A program made the translations under genes and the position numbers. A stretch of 64,000 nt of DNA. It comes from Anaeramoeba flamelloides. Lineage: Eukaryota; Metamonada; Anaeramoebidae. Of this stretch, positions 34,165 to 45,360 are shown one piece after another. The DNA lies in assembly GCA_027625915.1 (NCBI GenBank), contig JANTQA010000042.1:2244001-2308000 (forward strand), written 5' to 3'. Under the pieces are notes generated by a model. The model was given only the letters and a program-made list of their open reading frames with translations, searched no databases and was not told the origin of the DNA. Positions within the stretch are counted from its first letter, which is position 1. Each line of letters starts with the position of its first letter.

Positions 34165-36204
34165 TATTTTTCCAAATTTTGTCAAAATAAATATTTTTTT
34201 TTTTTGAAAAGTTTGTCTAGACATCAAAAACCTCTTAGTTTTAACATTTAAAACACATCATACTTTACTGGAAATTTTTTGGGGGTACTTTGCACCCCAA
34301 AATTGCCTAAAATGCTTGATTAAATAATTTATTCATTATAAAAGTTATTATAACATCACATAGAAAATTTGTTTTATCTACTGATTAATATTTAATATCA
34401 ATATCTATATTAGATTCTAAATAATTTAAAAATAAAAAAAATATAGATTAAATTAGAAAAAAAAATCAAATTTTTTTTCATTGCAAAATTTTACAATTTT
34501 TTCAACAAGATTTTTTTTCAATTTTAAATGATTTGGCCAATAGTTCTAGTTAGATTAATAATTGATTTTTTTTCTATTTTTTACAATTTTTTAATTTTTG
34601 ACTTTTTTAAAATCTAGACATAAAATAAACAATATTGTTGAATTAGAGACCATATATCAGAACTTATTTAACAAGATCTGAATTAATTTATTAAGGAAAA
34701 ATCCAAATATCGCAAATATATTATTCAAATTTTTACCAATAACAAAATGCTAAAAAAAAATTTGGTTTCGGAGATTGTTTTATTATATTGGAATAATATT
34801 TAAGAGTTATTTTTTATTTTATTTAAAATTTAGGTATAAATATTTTATCGATTAAAAAGTAATTTATATTTGTTTTATTCCAATTTAATAAATTGAAATT
34901 ATTTTACAATTTTTTTTTTTTTTGATTTTAAATTATTATCTATTGCTTAAATAAAAGTTTTAGACAATTAATCATATTAAAAATTTAATTTTGGCCTAAA
35001 GAAAAAAATTTCATTTTTTTCTTAATTGGATATTTATTGAAATTTTTTCTAAAAAAAAAAATTAAATTTCAAAGTAATTTATTTTTTTATTTATTTTTTT
35101 TATCATAAAATAAGCAAAATTTTTTGGTGGTTATTATTTATAAATTAATGTGTTGAGTTTTGAATTACTATTAATGTAATAAAATTTCTGTTTTAAAAAA
35201 AATAAAATAAAAATAAAAATCTTTAAAAAAAAATGTAAAAATGAATTATTATTATTTTTTTTCAATTTCAAAAAAAAATCAATAACTTAACTTCTTTATC
35301 TTTGAAATATTTTGACTTTTTATTATAATTCAAATCTGGATTAAAGACAAATAAGAAAATTAATATATTAGTATATCAATATCATTTTAAATCTAATTTA
35401 AAAAACTTGATGAAATTTAGGCAAATCTGGGTTGCTAAGGGATATATAGTTTAATAAATTTTCATAGAGATTTTTTTTGCCCCTTCAAGATTGCTGATAT
35501 CTTCTAAATAATTATATAGATATATAAAGTTTTTATTCAAAAAAAAAAAAAGATTTTACTCAAATATAAAAATACTTTTACAAAAATTTGAACAATTGAA
35601 AACTCAAATAATAGGATTTAACTGAGTTTTTTTTTCAATATTATACCTTGAAACATTTTTTTATAAAGAATTTTTTTCTAATAGATAAATATAAAATAAT
35701 ATTTTTTTATACTTGCAATTTTTTTTATATTTTAGTTACAATTTCAAAAAAATCGTTTTAATTTTTCAATTTTATCAATTTAAAGTTGAATTTACAAACT
35801 GATCTAAAAAAATCTATGAAGTTGAAGATTTTTTTTATTGAAATTTAATAAGAAGGTCTCTTATCGAAAAAAATGGTAATAATTTGTTTACGGAAAGTCA
35901 ATATAAAAATTTAAACTTCATTTTTATCCAAAATATGTTTAACTTTTTTTTTCTGAATAATTTATGGGTCCAATTCCGATCATTTTCATTAAGTTTAAAA
36001 AAGAGAGAAAAATAGAATGTAAAAGGGAAAATGCTATGAATTATAGTTTAAGATGTTGGAAAATATGAAAAATGATTTTGGATCTTTATATTGTCTCATC
36101 GAATGTGTTATATTCTCTTAAACTATAAAAGAAAAAATGTGAAAATATAGACATACAAAATACATCATTAAAAATATTTTAATAAATATTAGAGTTTTAA
36201 TATA
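34165..36204. other. gene-free AT-rich stretch
   Basis: No supported gene. The edge near 35757-35830 resembles 13918-13960. Confidence 0.45.
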
Positions 36205-36401
36205 CAGTCAGTTTCACTTTTAAGGCACAAAATTTCAACGAAATTTAAGGCACAATAAAAATCTCAAATTAAGGCACAAAATTCAAATTCTAGTAAAATA
36301 ATATGTAAAAAAAAAAAATTCCAAATTTTGTGCCTTAATTTGATATTTTTTTGTGCCTTAAATTTCGTTGAAAGTTTGTGCCTTAAAAGTGAAACTGACT
36401 G
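36205..36401. mobile_element. CAGTCAGTT MITE, copy E
   Basis: 197-bp palindrome flanked by TA (36203-36204, 36402-36403), near-identical to copies A, C and D. Confidence 0.92.
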
Positions 36402-37385
36402 TAGCAATTTAATTTAGTTTTTTTTTCCAAAAATCCATTTTTTAATAATTTTAATTTTTTAAATCATTAAATTTATAAATATTTTATTTTGTCTCTGATT
36501 ATGTAAAATATTAATTGTATTTACTCTTGAGAAACATGATTTAAACAAACATCATACTAATTTTCAAAAGGATAAATGTGATTGTTCTTATTATATTTGT
36601 ACAAAAAAAGAAGAAATATAGGCAAATAAATCCCCAAATAAAAGTTTTCTGAACTATTTTTTATTATTTTTCGATAAAATTATTTTATAATCTTTTAATT
36701 TTTTTTTATTAATAATCAGGAATTAAGGATAAATATAAATATATTATATTTTAAAAGAATATTTAAATAATTGTTTTTCATAAAAAGACTTGTACATAAT
36801 CTAATCTTTACAAAATAATAAAATCAAAAGAAAATGGGTATTATTGTCGAAAAAATTAATTTTGCCAAAAATTTCCTAATGTAAAGTAGGGAAAAAAATA
36901 CCGGTTTGAAAATAATCCCGGACAAGATTTTTAATTGTGAGTGATATTATAATTTTATTTATTTTCAATCAAATCCTTTTTTTAATAAACCAATTTTTTT
37001 TATGAAACAAGTAATAAAACTACTTAAAGAGCATTAAAGTGAGGTTTATCTCGAATACTCAAGTAACAGTTTGATAGCATAAGTTGATCAACTTTTTTTG
37101 AAAAATAATCGAGTTTTATCAAGGTTTATTAGAGTTGGGAAACATGATCATTTTTCTTCTTGTTTTTTGGTGAATTGAATGGTGTTTTGAACAAGTGTAA
37201 TTTCATTAATCATTATTTTAATAAGTGGGGTGGGTTATAGTTTTAAAAGTTCGATTCTTAAGAAAAGGATTTGATTGTAAATAAATTAAATTACACAACA
37301 ATTTTACTAATATTCAAAATTAAAAATCTTTTCAAGGATTATTTTCATTTCCGGTATTTTTTTCACTACTTTACACAAAAAATGA

Positions 37386-37420
<35 letters not shown>

Positions 37421-38056
37421 AATTAATATGATGACGAAGGCCAAACCCATGAAATATGGTTTTAAAGTAAAAAAGAAAAAAGAAATCAAATAATTTTTAA
37501 AATTATTCACACCAAGATCTTTTTTATTTTTCATAAATTAAGTCAAGGTATCTTGAATAATATATTTAATAGACTTTTCATATTTCATTATTAAATGATA
37601 TATATAGATTTTCTGCTTTTTAGGTGTTTAAAAAAAAATTAAAAAGAGAAAATTACAATTTGGTAATAGAGTAAATCATTTTTCGGTTATATTTAACAAA
37701 GAACTCTTTACTAAATATTAATAAAATAAAGAATTTTTCTTTTTATTTAATCTGATCGATAATCTCATACTTATTGTCAAAATCAAACTTGTTTTAAAAA
37801 AACAATTTTACTTAAATACAAAATATAAAAGCAAAATATCATGATCTTTTTATTTATTGATTACTTGTTATATTCACTAATTGTTAAAATTTGAGAATTT
37901 TAAATTTCTTATTTTAAAAAACATTAAACTTTATTAAATTTAATATAATTGAAGGTCAAATTTTATATTATAATAAATTTAAAATAAAACTTAAGATTGT
38001 ATAAAGAAGAAGTGGACACAGCTGGTGGTAATAAATAAATAAATAAAAAACTGAAT
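36402..38056. other. gene-free stretch with poly-A run
   Basis: No supported gene. A ~30-bp A run lies at 37387-37416; the Phe-rich minus frame over it is compositional. Confidence 0.45.
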
Positions 38057-38641
38057 TTAATTTATATTGGAAAGAAATTGGTTTAATAATTCTTGGTTGT
38101 TATGACCTAATAAAAGAGATCCCTTTTCAATTGCAGTAGATTTTGTAATTTGTCCTGAATTAAAATTGTTCATAATTTTTAATAATGAATTATAATCGTT
38201 ATATGACAAATCTTCCCGAGCTTTACTCAGGAAATCAGAGCTGTTATAAAAAGAATTTGAATTTGAAGGTCTTTTTTTAATTGTAGTTTTATTAAACAGG
38301 TTTTTTCTTGATCCATAAGGCTTTGACAATCCTGATTTTCCAATTCTTTTTTGGCGTGGCTCTGTTTGGGATCTTATATATTTTGGCTTTGTTTTTGTAT
38401 TTTCTGTAAAATGTGGAATAAAATTTCGTCTTGTGTTTTGTTTTTTGTGTGATTTTGAAATACTTTTTTCAATTTCATCTAGTAGTTCGTCGGTTTCGCT
38501 CATTGTTTGTTCTTTGATGGGGGTTTTCATTTCAAATTGTTCGATTTCCTTTTCAGATCTATTGGTTGAATATCTCGGGTTTCTTGTTTTTTTTATGGAA
38601 TACATATTGTCTTCATCATCAATTTCTTCTTCTTGGTCCAT
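38057..38641 (-). CDS. intronless protein with PAH/HHD-like C-terminus
   Basis: A single-exon 194-residue ORF from ATG at 38641 to TAA; an in-frame TGA 14 codons upstream fixes the start. The N-terminus is acidic (MDQEEEIDDEDN), the middle basic and disordered. The last ~59 residues, from DFLSKAREDLSYNDYNSLLK through LLLGHNNQELLNQFLSNI, have the helical pattern of paired amphipathic helix / harmonin-homology folds (as in Sin3 and RTEL1): Leu-rich helices, a short turn, then LL-x-x-H plus a final LL-x-x-FL. If right, it is a protein-interaction adaptor, perhaps nuclear. The fold call rests on pattern only; the gene itself is well supported by composition and length. The plus-strand frame at 38433-38708 is antisense. 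Confidence 0.7.
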   Translation of the reverse strand: MDQEEEIDDEDNMYSIKKTRNPRYSTNRSEKEIEQFEMKTPIKEQTMSETDELLDEIEKSISKSHKKQNTRRNFIPHFTENTKTKPKYIRSQTEPRQKRIGKSGLSKPYGSRKNLFNKTTIKKRPSNSNSFYNSSDFLSKAREDLSYNDYNSLLKIMNNFNSGQITKSTAIEKGSLLLGHNNQELLNQFLSNIN

Positions 38642-40279
38642 TTCAAAGAATTCTTTATTTGTTGTTCCAACCTTTATTTTTCATTTTTATTTTTTATTTA
38701 TTTTGTAAAACAGAATGTTGAATAATCAAATTAATTTGCCTTGTTTTAATAAATTGTAACGAAATTATTCAAAGTATTGAAATATATTTTAATTAAATTA
38801 GAGATTTGTAAAGTTTCATTTAGCATATGTATTGTATACAAATGAATGGTTATGTATCGTGACGGGGTGCACATATGTATATTTCTTTGCAATTTATTTT
38901 GTTGGTTTTTTTAACAATATTTTTTTCATCAATAGAATAATTATTTCAAAAATGGATCTCTCATGTTTTTAGTCTTTATATCCAATTTTAAGATTTGAAA
39001 CGAAAGAAACAAAGATTAGCTACTTTAAAAAAAGGGCACGTTTTGTTAAAAAAAAATGATCCAAAGGGAAATATTTTTTGATAAAAAGGAAAAAAAATGA
39101 TATTCTTTATTAATTAATATCATTTTTCAAGCAGGGATTATTTGAGTGGTTATTGCTTTGGAGAAAAATACAAAAAAAAAAAAAAAAAAGTACTTATGAC
39201 CCGTTTTTATCCTTTAATGGGCCATTAAGCTCATACTCAACAATTTAAAGTTTTTATTTGAAAAAATTAATTAAAAATATTTTATGATGGAAATTTAGGT
39301 TTTTTGTTTAAAGGCCTATTAAATTATAAAAAATGAGTCACCAGTGCTTTTTTATTTATTTTTTTTAAAAATGAATTTTTTGAAAGTTCTCTTTTATAAA
39401 ATAAATATATATCTTTTCCTTTTTCCAAATTCACTTTGATAAGCTGTTTGGGTTCCTTCAGTTCCTTGGGTTACTTAGGTTCCTCCTCTTTTTGTTTTTT
39501 TAGGTGTTTGGGGAATGTAAATGGAATAAAAAATTATTATACGAATTGGTAAACTTGTTCATGATTCGATCTTAAACTGAAATTGTTCTGATTATATCTT
39601 AAGTAAACTTGATTTAACTGAAGATCTGAAAGCTAACTGAATTAAACTGGACCAATTTGGTGTAAACTGAAAGCGAAGCTGAATCGACATTTCAGTGCAA
39701 TCTGACTAGTCGTTACTTGGACTGGGTTTTTGCTGTAGAGAAGATTTGGGAAAATACAAAACAAAAAAAAAATAATAAAAAAACTAAAAAAATAAATTTC
39801 GAAAAAAAAAAAAAAAAAAAAAAAAAGCAAAGCAACTGAAAAGAAAATTTCGAAAACCAATCCTTATTCTTAAAAACTCCAGCACTTTATGTAGATTTGT
39901 CTTTCTATAACATTCTAATTTGAAACTTAATAAAGTAGCATGTTTCATTTGATCTATCGTTTGGTTAAATGTTGAGACCTCTTTATTAAAACAAACTTTG
40001 GTGGGAATTTATACAAAAATTCGAAATAAAAGGAAACAGTCACAAGCCCATTTAACACTTTTGGTGCAAAAAAAACTTTCCAATGAATTTTTTACTTGTT
40101 TTCTATTATTTTTACTCTCTTTCATTTCTGCTTTTCTTTCTCTTTTTCTTGTCTTTGTTTCGAAATAAAATTTTTTCTTTTCATTTTTTTAAGAAAAGTT
40201 GCCCCTAAGCTGTAATCTTGTTCGTGTTATAGCTTTGTTAAAAATCTCTAAATAGATTTTCGAGTTTCAGTAAGTACTG
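38642..40279. other. intergenic; CTGAA-rich segment
   Basis: No gene supported. The segment 39420-39750 is unusually complex: TTCCTTCAGTTCCTTGGGTT and then several CTGAA pentamers between 39570 and 39690. No sustained frame covers it. Possible regulatory region of the 38.6-kb gene, or a non-coding RNA; not resolvable. Confidence 0.3.
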
Positions 40280-40790
40280 GTGGGTGTCTAGTTTTTTTTT
40301 TTTTTTATTTCTTAAATTAAAAAAAACCTAACGGTGCTTTTCCAAAATTCAAAAAAATAGAGTGAAATCAAAGATTTAACTCAATTCTTTTGGATTCTGA
40401 AAAACCTAACGATAAATGTAGTCAAGTGCCGTCGGGTGCCTAGGTTTTCTTGAGGTTTTCTGTTTTATAAATAAAATCTATTGATTTTCATTAGGTTTTT
40501 TTTAAATTTTGTAATAAAACGAAAATTTATTAAAATTTTCTGTTTATTTCAAAAAGTAAAAAAAACCTAGAACACTTCACAAATAAACAGAAAACTCAAG
40601 AAAGGCTAACGGCGGTTTTCCAGAATTCAAAAGAATGGAGAAAAATCAAAGATTTAACTCAATTCTTTTAAATTCTGGAAAAGCGAACGACAATTTTTTT
40701 TATTTTAAGAAATAAACCGAAAATTTCAAAAATTTTCTTTTTATTTCTAAAAAAAAAAAAACAATCCTAACGATATTTCCAGCTAGTTCT
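40280..40790. repeat. hairpin-module locus 3
   Basis: Three nested palindromes. 40330-40410 and 40605-40690 are small ~80-bp hairpins of the TTTTCCAGAATTCAAAAGAA type. Between them AGTCAAGTGCCGTCGGGTGC and CTAGGTTTTCTTGAGG open the module series seen at 680. A third foldback lies at 40695-40770. Units are flanked by CTAACG-type sequence. Confidence 0.7.
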
Positions 40791-40999
40791 GTTTTCTATT
40801 TATTTGGTTAGGTATCTATAAAGTCCAATTTCTATTTTTTAAAAATTTTTTGATTACCAGTTAATTTTTTCAAAGTTTTTTTCTCTAAAAGGAAGATAGT
40901 TGATTAACCAAAATATTAAACTCTGGAATTTTTTAATTTTTGAATTGGTTTAAATCTTGTTTTGTATATTGTGATCCGAGCGGAATCAATTATTTATCC

Positions 41000-41960
41000 C
41001 AGTTTTGGAAATAAGTATTGATGGGCGAGTGTGTGTATATATTAATAAGAACTTTTTTTATTTTTTTGATTGATCTGCATCTCTTGAATTAAAATCTGTT
41101 TTTGTTAAATCAAATATTTCTAATCCATATAATAGTTGACTATGTAAAACAACTTTAAAAATAGAATTTTTAATTCATTTGTAAATTTCTTCTGTTGTAA
41201 AATATTGATTAATTTTTTAAAATTATTTTTAACTTCCCATGGTTAAATTTTAATTGGGTTTGTTTATCTCGCAAAATGACAAGATATAAAATTTCTTTTG
41301 GATTTAGATTTTTTTTGTTTGGATCATTATTTTGGGTTTCATTCCAAAATCTTGAATGATTTTAAAGATTTTTTCTATTTTAAACTTGATTTCTATTAAC
41401 GATCCTTTCATTAATTAATATTAGTCGTTAGCAAGCACCTGGGCATGTAATTGCTCATGATTTGAGTTTATCTAGAAGAGAAAATTATAAATAAGGCCAA
41501 ACAATGATAGAGACAGTCAATCTCTTTGATAAACATACATTCCTTCTTTTGAATAATAAGCAAGAAGAAATTTTATTATTATTTCATTTTTTATAAATCA
41601 TTTAATTGGCAAGTTAAGTGGATGATGAATAGAGTCAATACGTATCTGTATATCTATTGTAATAATATAAATGTTATCTTGTTTGAATTAATTTTTCATT
41701 TTATTAAATTCATTATATAAATTTAGAACTGCAATTCTGGCTGGATACCTATTTTTTTTTTTAAAAATCCAAATTTTTTTTTGAAACGAAATCCCAAGAG
41801 TCTTTGTTTCCCAGCATATAATCATTTTTGAAAAAATCTTGGGAGGGATTGATTAATTGAAATTGATCAATAGTTAAGTGGGATCTCTTCATCTCCAGAT
41901 TTATGAGTGAATAATAAATTCCTTTTTTTAAAAAAATTCTTCATATCAAGCCAAGTTAAA
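41000..41960 (-). pseudogene. second decayed LINE RT copy
   Basis: Reverse complement of the 22728-24060 LINE: GGAGATGAAGAGATCCCACT (41886 region), then AGACTCTTGGGATTTCG, AACTGCAATTCTGG in plus orientation, and an uninterrupted target site (plus strand GGATGATGAATAGAGTC) where the first copy carries a 259-bp insertion. Motif B is eroded (a stop replaces part of QGDPLSP) and the FADD core is lost. The 42041-42420 relic lies directly upstream on the same strand. Confidence 0.8.
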
Positions 41961-42040
41961 CAAATTTTAAAAATGGAAATTGAATTAAAAATTTTCAAGC
42001 GTTTATTGAATTTAACAATAAATTGAGTTTCCCGAAGCTT

Positions 42041-42420
42041 TTCATTTTATTGTTATTTACACTGGTTAAAATTAGTAATTGCCGATTTTTTTAAGTTTTT
42101 TTTATAATTCTTTTCCGTTTTTATTGAAAAATCGAGAAAAAATGTTTTCAACTCAAAAATCGAGACTTTCTTTCTTTTCTTTCCAATGGAAATCAGAATG
42201 AACTTGTAGTTGTCTACTTTCTTGAGAACCCCTTTGATCCAGTTCACCGTCTTACATTTTGCTAATGAAATTAGCCACTAGTTTAATCTCCTCGAGTATT
42301 TTCAAAATAGATGTATTTGAGTTTGAAATGATTAACAAATTAACCAAAACTCAAAAGACATGCAAAGCAATCCAACAGAATCTGTGAATGGGTTATTTAT
42401 AAAATTCAAGAACGGCAATG
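42041..42420 (-). pseudogene. possible retroelement pol relic
   Basis: Minus-strand islands in order: VLVNLLIISNSNTSILKILE with EIKLVANFISKM, then after a stop LDQRGSQESRQLQVHSDFHW, then in a shifted frame FELKTFFLDFSIKT. The order recalls the Ty3/gypsy RT tail (YLDDIL-I-x-S..., then x-W-x-x-E...F-x-E-L-K), but key residues are absent. A frame KTVNWIKGVLKKVDNYKF overlaps it. The plus strand also has short protein-like runs. It could instead be the 5' part of the adjacent LINE. Confidence 0.3.
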
Positions 42421-42757
42421 TTTGGAATTAAGACTTAAAGTCTAAAATATTGAGACGTATTGAGCAAGGAAAAAAAATTTAAAGTTTGAAGGTTTTTGTT
42501 TTGGGGTTGAAGATCGTTGTTGACAAAACAATATTTTTTTATACTCCAACAAAAAAAAAAAGGAAAAATTTAAAAAAAATTAAAAGAAAAAACTAAAAAA
42601 TATTTGAGCTTCTTTTTTCTTTTTCTTTTTCTTTTTCTTTTTTTATAACTTTAATTTTGTGAGTTATTCACTAAAATATCATTTCGAGTTTCACAAATTT
42701 TAAAGCCGGTTTTTTTTTTATTTTAGTTCTTTTTTTTTCAAAAAATACAAGATCTTT

Positions 42758-43007
42758 TCAAAGCTTAATTATAGAACTTTTGTTTGTTGTGTTCTCCTTT
42801 TTTGAGGCAGGTTTCTCAAAAGACCAATCGAAAATCCCCAAATGGAAAATTATTATCAAGTCTTTAAGAAACATCCTTTTTGAAATTAAAGAAATTTTAT
42901 TTTCTTTTCTTGTGAGTTCGTCTATTTTGGATCGTGTTCAATTAAAAATTCAATACAGTGGAAACTTTCCAAAATTAATCAAACTAACTTTTTCTCTCAA
43001 AGAATAA
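42758..43007. other. coding-like on both strands, unresolved exon
   Basis: Plus: an open frame to TAA at 43005-43007 containing PKWKIIIKSLRNILFEIKEI and RVQLKIQYSGNFPKLIKL. Minus: a frame to TGA at 42758-42760 containing KIDELTRKENKISLISKRM and FEKPASKKENTTNKSSIIKL. The minus reading has the charged composition usual in this genome and lies downstream of the coiled-coil gene on the same strand, so it may be that gene's last exon, but splice phases do not join. The plus reading would be a terminal exon of an unknown gene, convergent with it. Confidence 0.35.
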
Positions 43008-43092
43008 AAGATTTTTTTTGTCTTTTGTTTGTTGGAATCCCAAAAAACTTAAAAAGATGCATAAAAAAAAAAACTGAAAAGAAAAGACATAC

Positions 43093-43444
43093 CATTGAGA
43101 GTGTTTCTTCAAGTTGGTTAAGCTTCCTAGAGCTGTTTCTTGAAGAAGGATATTTGTTTTGTTGGTTTATGGTTTGTAAAATTGCATTTTTGAATTGATT
43201 TAGTTTTTGGTTCTCTCTCTGTACTTTTTTTAAAATCACAGAGAGTTGGTTTGATCTTGATTCACTTTGATAAATTTGTTGTTCAAGTTCTTCGTTTCGT
43301 TTTTGGAGAACTTGGTTTTCTTTTGATAACTTTCTATTTTCAATATTTGATCGATTTAAATCACGTTGGTATTTTTCAAATATCTTTTTGGATTTTTTCC
43401 AAAGAAAACCCAAACTCTTTGGTTGTCCCTTCGTTAAAGTCCAT
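43093..43444 (-). CDS. coiled-coil protein, divergent from INCENP
   Basis: The core is a clear coiled coil (KLSKENQVLQKRNEELEQQ, later NQLSVILKKVQRENQKLNQF), ending at donor GTATGT after LEETLSM (43093). ATG at 43444 gives MDFNEGTTKE. Two ways to join them: an 82-bp intron (43415-43334, GTTTGG to AATAG) with matching phase, or continuous coding with a one-base change in the A5 run near 43388, which would read on as FGFSLEKIQK-IFEKYQRDLNRS. The second is attractive because the would-be intron itself reads as coiled coil. The 3' end is unresolved; a 12-nt last exon (42984-42995, RKS-stop) fits phase. It starts ~395 bp from the INCENP ATG, head to head. Function unknown. Confidence 0.6.
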
Positions 43445-43838
43445 TTCTCAAAAAATTAAATTTAAAAAAAAATCTTCTCTTTTTTTATTTGTGTGAAAAT
43501 TTGAAAAAAATGAAGGGAATTCTTCTTTGATGAAGAATAAACCTCAAGAATTGATGATTCAAAATATTTTTAGGTGCTTATTATGAACATAATCAGTAAC
43601 ACTAAAGAAAAGTCCAAAAACTGAAATAAATTAAATAAGTTTATTTAAAAACGAGAATAAAAATCTTTAACGGTAATAATTTTTTCTTTTTTGGTTAAAA
43701 GTTAATTATAAATTGAAAATCAAATTACTACTTGCTCTTTATGTTTTTTAATATGTTTGGATTGATCTGTTTCATTAATTGATTTTATTCAAAAAAGTTA
43801 ATTTTCATTTTTTTTATAAAATCATTTCTAACTTTTTG

Positions 43839-45360
43839 ATGATAGCAAAAAAATCAAACTCTTTAACGGATCTACAAAAAGGCTCTATTCTTGCAGACCG
43901 TGACATCAACTTCTTCAAACAAACCCAAACACAATCAATCAAAACACATCATGTTTGTTTCTTTTTCAGAATGTTTATCAATTTCTTTTAACTTAATTTT
44001 TGTTTTTCAAAAATATTCTCCTTCTGAATTTTTATTGCTTTTTTTTGAAAAGAAACAAAAGAATGAAGACACAGACTTTTCCCACCCAAACAAAAATGAC
44101 ACTAAACACAGCTTAAAGGTACAAAAAAAAAATGATCTTCCAAAAAGAAACAAAAGAGTGAATTCAAAAACAGAAAAAACAAAATTGGGAAAAAAAAATC
44201 TAAGGTCACAAAAATCCAAAGTCCACTCAACACATGACCAAGAAAACGAAACTCCAACAAGTGTAAATTTAACTGTCGAACAAAACACCTTCAATAAACA
44301 CAACAAGAATATTCTCAGACTATTGCAAAAAAAGGAACCAAATTTTCACCGAATTAAGGCCAAACCAAAAAGCTTTGAGAAATCCTTGCAAAACCGAAAT
44401 GTAACAAGAATTCGAGAAATTAAAAAAACTTTCAAAAGTTTGAATTTAAAAAATCAAATTGTTTATGAAAAAGGTTTAAAAAAAAAAAAACAAATATTGG
44501 ATCAAAATATTAAATCAAATACCTTGGAACCAAAAGCCCAACCAACCAACAAAACAACTTTAAGTTCAATGTCTTTATTTAATTCAAAATCTTTTGAAAA
44601 AGAAAAAAAAATCGTAAGCACTTCAAAAAAACACCCACACACTTCCAAAATAAAAGACAATTATCAGTGGGTAACACTTGAATGCTCAACGAGTTCTGAA
44701 AGCAGCGACTTCGAGGATCACGGCAAAGAAGAGGAACTTGAAGAGGGAGAAATTAGATTATCCCCCCCCTTGACTCAAAATAATAACAAAGATTATCAAA
44801 AGAACCAAAAGACCAAAGATAGTTTTTCAAATATGTACTCAAAAGTATTATCAATTTTGTCTTCGTCTTCGTCTCAGTCCTCTTCCTCTTCTTCAGAAGA
44901 CTACAACCAATACGATATCAACTATTTACAAAACCAATTCCAATCGTTTAAAATTAAGGAATCATCAGATTCTGAACAGAATAATTACCCCCTTGGTAAC
45001 TCACCATTGCCAACATCCGAGTCGGACTATTCATCAGATTCAGATTCAGATTCAGATTCAGATTCAGATTCAGACCCAGGCCGAGAATCAAATAACCAAC
45101 CCACAACAGTTAATGGGATACCGATCCCCAAATGGGCAACTAAAAAGAACATAAGCCAAGAATTAATAAATCAAGTAAGGATTGATCCAGATAAAATTTT
45201 TTATCAAATGGAGACATGTGATCTCTCTTCAATGTTTGAAAAGTCAAGTTCCTCTTTTAGAAAAAGAACCTCCTCTGCGTGCTGGAACCAAGACACCCTG
45301 TCAGAAAATGAAATACACCAATATCGAATGGAAATGGGCTGGTCTCCAAAAAAGAATTAA
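43839..45360 (+). CDS. INCENP: inner centromere protein (INCENP), 2 exons
   Basis: Chromosomal passenger scaffold that binds and activates Aurora kinase. Exon 1 43839-43952 (38 residues, ends KTHH, donor GTTTGT), 100-bp intron, exon 2 44053-45360; 473 residues in total. The C-terminus carries the IN-box: GIPIPKWA (Trp399), QELINQVRIDPDKIF, DLSSMFEKSSSSFRKR, then the TSSACW core at 444-449, the Thr-Ser-Ser site that Aurora phosphorylates. The middle is basic and disordered with an acidic EEELEEGEIRLSPP patch and a Ser/Asp repeat encoded by a hexamer array (45035-45075). It is shorter than vertebrate INCENP, and no strong single-alpha-helix region is visible. The N-terminal survivin/borealin-binding part cannot be verified. 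Earlier ATGs are absent in frame. Confidence 0.87.

Noticed and set aside
37307-37534. Hydrophobic minus-strand ORF with a poly-Phe core
   Set aside because: Read-through of a ~30-bp A run; no start, splice or family support.
44007-44306. 99-residue minus-strand ORF
   Set aside because: Antisense of the INCENP second exon.
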